From the NCBI GenBank assembly GCA_902783795.1, contig CACZSO010000058.1:1-19863 (forward strand): a stretch of 19,863 nt of DNA. Direction: 5' to 3'. The stretch comes from an uncultured Eubacteriales bacterium. GTDB taxonomy: Bacteria; Bacillota; Clostridia; Lachnospirales; Lachnospiraceae. The notes beneath the pieces are model-generated. The model was not told the origin of the DNA. It made no database searches and worked only from the letters and a program-made list of their open reading frames with translations. Position numbers and translations under genes: made by a program. This document shows, piece by piece, positions 14,297 to 19,863 of the stretch. The first letter of the stretch is position 1, and every line of letters starts with the position of its first letter.

Positions 14297-14359
14297 ATCA
14301 GACAGGGCTTTCATGCTGGGTCTAGGAACAGCAGGTGATAGCCCTGTCTGGTATAGACA
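14297..14359 (+). other. Long stem-loop with alternative pairing before the carboxylesterase gene
   Basis: CAGACAGGGCT (14299-14309) and AGCCCTGTCTG (14340-14350) are perfect 11-bp inverted arms, extended by AT/GT-type pairs, with an inner TGCTG/CAGCA stem (14314-14318, 14329-14333). The right arm can instead pair locally, TGTCT (14345-14349) with AGACA (14355-14359). No T-run follows the long stem. It occupies most of the 95-base gap and precedes AGGAGG at 14371. Confidence 0.6.
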
Positions 14360-14381
14360 GACACTTAAGCAGGAGGCAGAT

Positions 14382-15902
14382 ATGACAGAAGGCAGCATGA
14401 CAGTAAAAGCCAGGACCGGCTGCTACAGAGGTGTTCCGGAAAAAAACGGGACTGTTTCTTTCCGGGGCATCCGGTTCGCAACATTCAAACGTTGGGAGAA
14501 GGCAGAGATCGTCCCGGACAGCGATGCATTTTTTGAGGCGGATACTTATGGTCCTTCTTCAGTTTTCGGAGATCCGGGATGCCTGACGCTGGCTATCTAT
14601 CTGGACCCGGAGAACCTGAATCCTAAGAAAAAAGTCTATATGTGGCAGTTCGGAAGCGCCCAGATGGGCGGTGAAATGTCACGGCATCATTATGAGAATT
14701 TCGTTAAAGAAAACCCGGACATCATCGTCGTGACATCGAACCACCGGGGGAATATCTGGGGCAGCCTGGATCTTTCCCTCCTGAAAGGATACGAAGAAAA
14801 AGAAGCCCTTTACCGTTATTCAAATAACCTGACCAGGCTGGATCTTCTGACCTGTCTTCAGTGGATCCATGAAAACATTGCCTTCTTCGGCGGTGACCCA
14901 GAAGATGTGACCATCGGAGGTCATTCTTCCGGTTCGAATAACACGACCTGCCTTCTCATGATGCCGGAAGCCCAGCCTTATTATAAAAAGGCTTTATGCC
15001 AGGCCTCCTTTGCCTGCGATATCAGTCTGCAGACGAGGGAAACAGCACAAAAAGTCGCGCAGGCCATCTTTGAAAAGCTTGATATTCGGACGTTGGATGA
15101 TGCCTTGACATGTCCTTTAGAGAAACTGAATGCAGCAGCCTCACAGATCATGAAGGACGCCATGACAGGGGCTTTGGACCGTTTCCAGATGGAAAATAAA
15201 CTCTTCAGCCCTGTCATCGATGATGTGGTATTGTTTGAGGATAGTTTTTCGAAGATGGCGCAGGACGGTCTGAAGGATAAGATCCTGATGTTCGGCAATA
15301 ATTCGGGTGAATATGATGCCCAGTATGAACGTTTTAAAGATCAGGAAGACGGGGCAGAAAAAGCCCTGGCCTTTACCATCGAACAGAACTGGGGCAAACT
15401 TTCAGACAGGGGCTGGAATAAGGACCATGCAAAGGAAGTGATCGCTGAATTCATGTCTCATAACAGCCTGTATGGAAGAGATGATTTTACCGCAGCCATG
15501 GATCTTAAAAATGATCTTTATTTAAGGACCGGCGCTGTCATGTTTGCCTTGGCGGCCGCGAAGCAGACGAAGACTTATATGTTCTACATCGACTGGAGCA
15601 TCGATAAGAAAAACGGCAAACGGGCGTATCATGGGTCAGAGAACGATATCGTAGCAAGACGCTGGGAGAACGTGGCAGAAGAAGATCTTCAGAAAGCAGA
15701 GACACTCAGCCGGATCTTTGCATCCTTCATCCTGACGGGGGATCCGGCCTATGAAGGTGCTGCTTTCTCTTTACAGACCTTTGATCAGAAGGATTTCTAT
15801 ACCCTGTATTTTGACGGGGAAGGGCATGAGGCTGCCGGTGTGAGAGTAGAAGACCTGAAGACCCTGCTGCCGTTGTTAAGAGAATATCCGGCGGTGCAGT
15901 AA
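14382..15902 (+). CDS. Type-B carboxylesterase family protein
   Basis: A 506-residue serine esterase of the carboxylesterase/para-nitrobenzyl esterase family. FFGGDPEDVTIGGHSSGS contains nucleophile Ser182, within GHSSG instead of the usual GESAG. Glu309 (GNNSGEY) and His416 (AYHGSEND) complete the triad. The HGGG oxyanion motif is replaced by QFGSAQMGGE (89-98), so this is a divergent subgroup. The ATG follows AGGAGG (14371-14376) by five bases; an upstream in-frame ATG at 14313 lies inside a hairpin and has no binding site. No signal peptide is seen. It is the sixth and last gene of the operon and the third esterase, possibly acting on aromatic or bulky acyl esters of plant glycosides. Confidence 0.92.
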   Translation: MTEGSMTVKARTGCYRGVPEKNGTVSFRGIRFATFKRWEKAEIVPDSDAFFEADTYGPSSVFGDPGCLTLAIYLDPENLNPKKKVYMWQFGSAQMGGEMSRHHYENFVKENPDIIVVTSNHRGNIWGSLDLSLLKGYEEKEALYRYSNNLTRLDLLTCLQWIHENIAFFGGDPEDVTIGGHSSGSNNTTCLLMMPEAQPYYKKALCQASFACDISLQTRETAQKVAQAIFEKLDIRTLDDALTCPLEKLNAAASQIMKDAMTGALDRFQMENKLFSPVIDDVVLFEDSFSKMAQDGLKDKILMFGNNSGEYDAQYERFKDQEDGAEKALAFTIEQNWGKLSDRGWNKDHAKEVIAEFMSHNSLYGRDDFTAAMDLKNDLYLRTGAVMFALAAAKQTKTYMFYIDWSIDKKNGKRAYHGSENDIVARRWENVAEEDLQKAETLSRIFASFILTGDPAYEGAAFSLQTFDQKDFYTLYFDGEGHEAAGVRVEDLKTLLPLLREYPAVQ

Positions 15903-15924
15903 CCGGCAGATCTGGCTGTAATTC

Positions 15925-15961
15925 GCTGAAAAGAAACACAAAAAGCACAGGTTTCAGCTTT
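15925..15961 (+). terminator. Possible weak terminator of the rhamnosidase-esterase operon
   Basis: GCTGAAA (15925-15931) and TTTCAGC (15952-15958) can pair across a 20-base loop, followed by only TTT. It is the best candidate in the gap but is weak, so read-through into the SPFH gene is possible. Confidence 0.32.
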
Positions 15962-16000
15962 GCAGCAGAAATAAACACTGATATTTCGCTATATAAGTGG

Positions 16001-16029
16001 TTTACTTATCCTGATTGTCCGTGTATCAT
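16001..16029 (+). promoter_or_regulatory. Probable promoter of the SPFH protein gene
   Basis: TTTACT (16001-16006) and TATCAT (16024-16029) are 17 bases apart, with four and five of six consensus matches. The leader of about 80 bases contains two small hairpins, AGCCG/CGGCT (16038-16056) and GCTGC/GCAGC (16081-16096), before the strong AGGAGG at 16103-16108. Confidence 0.5.
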
Positions 16030-16115
16030 ATGCTTATAGCCGGAGGAAAAACGGCTTAAGAAATTATATTTACTGAATCAGCTGCGAGAAAGCAGCATAA
16101 GAAGGAGGCAATTGT

Positions 16116-17111
16116 ATGGAATATGTAATTCCCGGGATTATTATCCTGATCGTACTGGGACTGATCCTTACCAACATCCGGGTCGTACCCCAGGCCACAG
16201 AGTATGTAGTCGAGCGTCTGGGCAAATACCACGAGACCTGGAAAGCAGGTCTTCATGTGAAACTTCCCATCCTTGACAAGATCAAAAAACAGGTGACTGT
16301 CAAAGAGCAGGTGCTGGACACTCCGCCGCAGCCCGTGATCACAAAGGATAATGTTACGATGCAGATCGACTCCATCGTATATTTCCACATCTTTGATTCG
16401 GAACTGTTCGCCTATGGCGCCGTAGACCCGGTATTCGCTTTAGGCAACCTCTCAGCCACCACCCTTCGTAACATCGTCGGTGAGCTGACCCTGGACGAAA
16501 CATTGACATCCCGTGACACCATCAACGGGAAACTGACCATGATCCTGGATGAGGCGACTGACCGCTGGGGCATCAAAGTCAGCCGTGTGGAAGTGAAGAA
16601 CATCATGCCTCCTGAAGAGATCCGCCGCGCCATGGAGCAGGAAATGAGAGCTGAGCGTGACAGAAGACAGACCGTCCTGGAGGCGGAAGGCCACAAACAG
16701 GCTGTCATTACCAGGGCACAGGGTGATAAGGAAGCCATGATCCTGGCGGCAGAAGGTGAAAGAGATGCCCGGATCGCCAGGGCAGAAGGTGAAGCAAAAG
16801 CCCTGCTGTTAGCGAAACAGGCAGAAGCTGATGGTCTGAAAGCATTGAAAGAAGCCGCTGTGACTCAGGAAGTACTGGAACTGAAACGTTTCGAATCTTT
16901 GGTCAAGATGGCTGATGGCCGGGCAGCGAAGATCATCGTTCCCACAGACGCCGTCAATGTATCGAAGAACAGTGTACTGTTTTCAGAAATGACCGGACTG
17001 GGCAATGTCACTAATGCAGCTCCGGAAGAGGAGAAAGCAGAGGAAGAGGATCCTTGCTGTGAACGCTTCGATAATCCGGACAATGTACCTGGTGCCTATC
17101 CCACCATCTGA
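16116..17111 (+). CDS. SPFH/Band 7 membrane protein (stomatin/QmcA-like)
   Basis: A 331-residue membrane-anchored scaffold of the stomatin/prohibitin superfamily. One N-terminal hydrophobic helix (about 4-20) is followed by the SPFH domain (about 22-185; TEYVVERLGKYHETWKAGLH, RVEVKNIMPPEEI). A long charged Ala/Glu/Arg-rich helical region (about 185-255) with repeated AEGE motifs should form a coiled coil, and an acidic tail with a Cys-Cys pair ends the protein. Such proteins oligomerise into membrane microdomains and affect membrane fluidity and protein turnover. The usual NfeD-type partner gene is not adjacent. The ATG has AGGAGG seven bases upstream. Confidence 0.94.
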   Translation: MEYVIPGIIILIVLGLILTNIRVVPQATEYVVERLGKYHETWKAGLHVKLPILDKIKKQVTVKEQVLDTPPQPVITKDNVTMQIDSIVYFHIFDSELFAYGAVDPVFALGNLSATTLRNIVGELTLDETLTSRDTINGKLTMILDEATDRWGIKVSRVEVKNIMPPEEIRRAMEQEMRAERDRRQTVLEAEGHKQAVITRAQGDKEAMILAAEGERDARIARAEGEAKALLLAKQAEADGLKALKEAAVTQEVLELKRFESLVKMADGRAAKIIVPTDAVNVSKNSVLFSEMTGLGNVTNAAPEEEKAEEEDPCCERFDNPDNVPGAYPTI

Positions 17112-17122
17112 TCTAAACTATG

Positions 17123-17150
17123 ACGCCGGGCCTTAAAAAGCCCGGCGTTT
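17123..17150 (+). terminator. Terminator after the SPFH gene
   Basis: A perfect 9-bp stem, ACGCCGGGC (17123-17131) and GCCCGGCGT (17140-17148), with an 8-base loop is followed by TT and AT-rich sequence, 11 bases after the stop codon. Confidence 0.8.
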
Positions 17151-17162
17151 ATAACCGGCAAA

Positions 17163-17198
17163 GGGAGCCTGTGCACCGGCACAGGCTCCCCTCATTTT
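17163..17198. terminator. Second hairpin, probably bidirectional, between convergent genes
   Basis: A perfect 12-bp stem, GGGAGCCTGTGC (17163-17174) and GCACAGGCTCCC (17179-17190), has a 4-base loop. ATTTTT (17194-17199) follows shortly on plus and TTT on minus. It lies 22 bases beyond the stop codon of the minus-strand channel gene, so it likely ends that transcript and backs up the first terminator. Confidence 0.8.
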
Positions 17199-17212
17199 TG
17201 TATGGTGAAATA

Positions 17213-18028
17213 TTACTCTTGCTTTACATGTACATCCAGCTGTCCGTAAGGGATCTCGATGTGATTCTCGTCAAAGGCCAGCTTGACTTGCTCTAACAGA
17301 TCAAAATACACATCCCAGTAGTCAGCGCTGTTCACCCAGGCGCGGCAGACCATTTCCATGCCGTTTTCGCTGTGGCCGATGATGCGTACCTGCCAGGCAG
17401 GATCTTTCAGCACTTTCTCATTATACTCCAGTACCATTTCCACCACTTTTTTCGCTTTCTCAATATCTGTGGCGTAGCTGACGCGGAAGATATGGTCCAC
17501 ACGGCGAAGTTCTTTTTCAGAGTAGTTCTTTACCGTGGCAGAAGAAGCGGTGCCATTGGGAATGATGACCACGATATTGTCATTTGTACGGATCTTGGTA
17601 GCCGTGACATTGATGGCTTCGACTGTACCCATGGTACCATCGATCTCCACGAAATCATCGACCTTAAAGGGCTTTGTGACTAACAGCAGGATACCGCCGG
17701 CAATATTTCCCAGGGCTCCGTTGACGGCCAGGCCTCCGGCTACGCCTAAAGAAGCGATCAGGGCGGTAATGCCTGATGTATTGATGCCCACATAACTGAT
17801 GAGGCAGATCACCACCAGGGCTTTCGCGAGAATGAGGCCGGCGCTGATAAGAGCTTTAGCCACAGTTTTATCCAGCACATGCTTTTTATCATTCCGGCGC
17901 TCTAACATCTTACCCAGCCGGTTGATCAGCTTAAAAGCGATGATCATGACAACGATGGCAATGAGAAGTTTAATGCCAGAAGAAGTGCACCAGCTGACGA
18001 TCGATGACACAATAGAATTCCAATCCAT
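17213..18028 (-). CDS. mscS: Small-conductance mechanosensitive channel, MscS family
   Basis: A 271-residue membrane channel that opens on hypo-osmotic stress. Hydrophobic helices lie at about 19-36 and 58-80, and the Gly/Ala-rich pore helix at 87-118 (ASLGVAGGLAVNGALGNIAG) lines the channel. The beta domain (about 120-160; KPFKVDDFVEIDGTMGTVEA and VVIIPNG) and the C-terminal alpha/beta cage domain follow. The length is close to that of E. coli MscS. The ATG has a strong AAGGAGGGA (18042-18034) five bases upstream. It is transcribed alone, convergent with the SPFH gene. Confidence 0.95.
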   Translation of the reverse strand: MDWNSIVSSIVSWCTSSGIKLLIAIVVMIIAFKLINRLGKMLERRNDKKHVLDKTVAKALISAGLILAKALVVICLISYVGINTSGITALIASLGVAGGLAVNGALGNIAGGILLLVTKPFKVDDFVEIDGTMGTVEAINVTATKIRTNDNIVVIIPNGTASSATVKNYSEKELRRVDHIFRVSYATDIEKAKKVVEMVLEYNEKVLKDPAWQVRIIGHSENGMEMVCRAWVNSADYWDVYFDLLEQVKLAFDENHIEIPYGQLDVHVKQE

Positions 18029-18061
18029 AATAATCCCTCCTTATGAATAAAATCTAATAAC

Positions 18062-18090
18062 AGTATACCCCTCTTTTTCCTTTTCGTCTA
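18062..18090 (-). promoter_or_regulatory. Promoter of the mscS gene
   Basis: On the minus strand TAGACG (18090-18085) and TATACT (18067-18062) are 17 bases apart, with four and five of six matches. It lies about 35 bases before the ATG. Confidence 0.6.
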
Positions 18091-18244
18091 CAGCAAAATG
18101 GAAAAGAACCTTAAGCAAATCAACAGAAGGATAGGGAGAAGGTAAAATCGAGTCAGAAAGCTAAGCAGGAGACAAAAAACGCGGAAGCCTGTGAAAAAAG
18201 TGAAAATCATTTCTTTCGTCATACTGTTTAGCGTATTTCTTTGC

Positions 18245-18273
18245 TTGATACCCATACAAAAACATGGTAGAAT
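18245..18273 (+). promoter_or_regulatory. Promoter of the second isomerase gene
   Basis: TTGATA (18245-18250) and TAGAAT (18268-18273) are 17 bases apart, with five of six matches each. The leader is about 20 bases and carries the strong AAGGAGGTG site. The gap between this promoter and the divergent mscS promoter (18091-18244) shows no further clear element. Confidence 0.75.
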
Positions 18274-18300
18274 ATACACTATAATATAAGGAGGTGTTCA

Positions 18301-19152
18301 ATGAACATGTTAAAAGCTGGTTTTATCGGATTTACGCCTTTCGGCGGTGATCCCGAGGATTTCTACAAAGCTCTTGAAGCTTATGCCGGCATTGGCTATT
18401 CAGGCTTTGAAGGCGGCAATATGCTGACCAGGAATGGCGATGCAAAAGAAAATCTTGCACGTGTCAAGGCATTCGGTATGGAGCCCCTGTCTGTAGGACT
18501 TGGCTTCGGCGGGCTGGACAATGTCAATGTTAAAGAAGTTGCTGAGACAGCTCATCTTCTGGGTGTCAACCGTGCGGCAACTTTCATGGGCTGTGTAGGC
18601 GGCTATCGTTTCGGCCAGAGAGAAGACAAACCCGGCTATGACGAAGTCATGAAGGAGATCGAGCAGCTGAACGCTATTGCCAAAGAGCTACAGAAGGAAG
18701 GTATCGTCACTACTTTCCATAACCATGATGCTGAATTCCTGCATTTCTATAAAGGACTTCCGGCATTCTACCTCATGATGGAAAATTCTGAGTATCTGAA
18801 GTTCGAGCTGGATGTGGGCTGGGCATTATATGGCCACTATGATCCGCTGCAGGTCATGGAAGATCTGGGCGATAAGCTGAAAGCCCTCCATGTGAAAGAT
18901 TTCACATACTCTAATGTGGCACATCCCACAAGACCCGGCCAGGAAGTCGATGAGTCTAAGGCTCAGGTATCTATGCCGCGTTTCACCACACCCGGTACCG
19001 GACTTCTTCCTCTTAGAGCTGTTCTTAAGAAAGCTTCTGAGATGGGTCTGGATTATGCGATCGTCGAGCAGGATTTCATGTATCACATGAATCAGTTCGA
19101 AACATTGACGGGTGCATATCACAACATGAAAGAGACCGGCTACGTTTGCTGA
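18301..19152 (+). CDS. Second sugar phosphate isomerase/epimerase-type TIM barrel protein
   Basis: A 283-residue relative of the operon protein at 11720-12610. The metal site is again visible: Glu145 after FHNHDAEF (139-146), Asp171 in ELDVGWALYG, His197 in ALHVKDF and Glu256 in AIVEQDF. The start follows AAGGAGG (18288-18294) by six bases; the second ATG at 18307 is less well placed. It has its own promoter and is followed after 135 bases by an iron-type alcohol dehydrogenase. An isomerase or epimerase of a small sugar is likely, but the substrate is unknown. No kinase or transporter adjoins. Confidence 0.9.
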   Translation: MNMLKAGFIGFTPFGGDPEDFYKALEAYAGIGYSGFEGGNMLTRNGDAKENLARVKAFGMEPLSVGLGFGGLDNVNVKEVAETAHLLGVNRAATFMGCVGGYRFGQREDKPGYDEVMKEIEQLNAIAKELQKEGIVTTFHNHDAEFLHFYKGLPAFYLMMENSEYLKFELDVGWALYGHYDPLQVMEDLGDKLKALHVKDFTYSNVAHPTRPGQEVDESKAQVSMPRFTTPGTGLLPLRAVLKKASEMGLDYAIVEQDFMYHMNQFETLTGAYHNMKETGYVC

Positions 19153-19174
19153 TCTTACAGAAAATGACCTTATG

Positions 19175-19265
19175 GCCCGGCTTTTATCTGTTTTGGATAA
19201 GGCCGGGCTGAGTCCTAAAGAAAAACACGAATGATCTGCGAGCCGTATGAAAATTCTATACGGCT
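19175..19265 (+). other. Two strong hairpins between the isomerase and dehydrogenase genes
   Basis: GCCCGGCTTTTATC (19175-19188) pairs with GGATAAGGCCGGGC (19195-19208) with about one wobble and one mismatch, but TGAGTCC rather than T follows. AGCCGTAT (19241-19248) and ATACGGCT (19258-19265) form a second perfect stem ending six bases before the ribosome binding site GAGGGGG. They may be an inefficient terminator plus an initiation-control or stabilising hairpin. Confidence 0.55.
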
Positions 19266-19287
19266 TAAAAAGAGGGGGACATGCATT

Positions 19288-19863
19288 ATGATCAACACCT
19301 ATATGCCGGTCAGGCTGCATGCCGGTAAAGACTGCCTGGAACTTAACAAAGAAGATATCCGGGGCTTAGGAAAAAGCTGTTATATCGTAACAGGTCTGTT
19401 CTCAGCAAAGAAAAGCGGGGCACTTGCCGCTGTACAGGGAGTACTGGACCAGCTGGGGATCACCTATCAGACAGACAACAGTATCCGGGAAAATCCGCTG
19501 CTTGAGACCTGCCGTCTGGCAGGAATAAAGGCAAATGAGATGGAAGCCGGATTTATTATAGGAATAGGCGGCGGGTCGCCCATGGATGCGGCCAAGGCTG
19601 TCAGTGTATTTGCTGCGAATCCGAACCTGGACGAAGCGGCTTTTTATGATAAAGAATGGGCGTCGAAACCATTGCCTGTCATGGTCGTGGGTACGACAGC
19701 CGGTACCGGTTCTGAAGTCACTGATGTAGCGGTACTCACGGATTCCCGGGGCAGGAAGCACAGTATCCATGACCCAGCACTTTATCCTGTGGTATCTTTT
19801 GCGGATCCGGTATTTACCGTATCACTGCCGAAGGAGGTCACATTGTCCTGCGGACTGGATGTA
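19288..19863 (+). CDS. Iron-containing alcohol dehydrogenase, N-terminal part (cut by window end)
   Basis: The first 192 codons of a group III, iron-type NAD(P)-dependent alcohol dehydrogenase. The nucleotide-binding motif GIGGGSPMDAAK (92-103) and GTTAGTGSEVT (135-145) are diagnostic; a DP motif occurs at 173-174, and Asp191 in CGLDV is in the place of the first metal ligand. The three histidine ligands lie beyond the window. ATG 19288 follows the GAGGGGG site at a usable distance; the ATG at 19281 is out of frame. It may form a unit with the isomerase upstream. Reduction of an aldehyde from sugar breakdown is plausible but not shown, and it does not look like FucO at its N-terminus. Confidence 0.93.
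   Translation, partial: MINTYMPVRLHAGKDCLELNKEDIRGLGKSCYIVTGLFSAKKSGALAAVQGVLDQLGITYQTDNSIRENPLLETCRLAGIKANEMEAGFIIGIGGGSPMDAAKAVSVFAANPNLDEAAFYDKEWASKPLPVMVVGTTAGTGSEVTDVAVLTDSRGRKHSIHDPALYPVVSFADPVFTVSLPKEVTLSCGLDV

Overview
The window looks like chromosome of a Gram-positive, low-to-medium GC anaerobe of the Clostridia, most likely Lachnospiraceae-like. This is an inference from strong AAGGAG/AGGAGG ribosome binding sites, near-consensus TTGACA-N17-TATAAT promoters, a PepV-type dipeptidase, a split ThrE-type exporter, an NADP isocitrate dehydrogenase of the eukaryote-like subfamily, and gut-type catabolic genes. There is no rRNA, tRNA, CRISPR array, insertion sequence or phage gene.

Positions 1-5712 hold mostly independent units. 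They are the last codons of an unidentified gene with a terminator; a two-gene ThrE/YjjP-YjjB-type exporter from a near-perfect promoter; a stand-alone TIR-MORN fusion protein with its own promoter and terminator; a convergent icd gene; a short prepilin peptidase; and a divergent-sequence shikimate dehydrogenase (aroE) whose stop codon overlaps the peptidase stop tail to tail. A minus-strand terminator-like hairpin lies upstream of aroE. Positions 6009-7367 encode PepV.

Positions 7426-15902 form a six-gene, same-strand catabolic cluster behind a promoter whose -35 box is overlapped by a long-spaced inverted repeat. The order is: a conserved protein of unknown function, a large GH78 alpha-L-rhamnosidase, a sugar phosphate isomerase/epimerase-type TIM barrel, two tandem paralogous esterases, and a type-B carboxylesterase. 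None has a visible signal peptide, so the products should act in the cytoplasm. A reasonable reading is that imported acylated (for example acetylated) rhamnosides are de-esterified, the rhamnose is released, and the sugar or a derivative is isomerised. No transporter or regulator is present in the unit.

Positions 16116-18028 hold a stomatin/QmcA-like SPFH membrane protein and a convergent MscS-type mechanosensitive channel, separated by two strong hairpins. From 18245 a new unit begins with a second TIM-barrel isomerase/epimerase related to the first, followed by an iron-containing alcohol dehydrogenase cut off by the window end.

The most unusual items are the TIR-MORN protein, with a candidate catalytic Glu and a recently duplicated 69-bp repeat unit, and the intracellular rhamnosidase plus triple-esterase operon with its unidentified first gene. 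No stretch longer than 300 bases lacks a gene. The largest gaps (5713-6008, 18029-18300, 3915-4147, 15903-16115) hold promoters and hairpins, listed separately.
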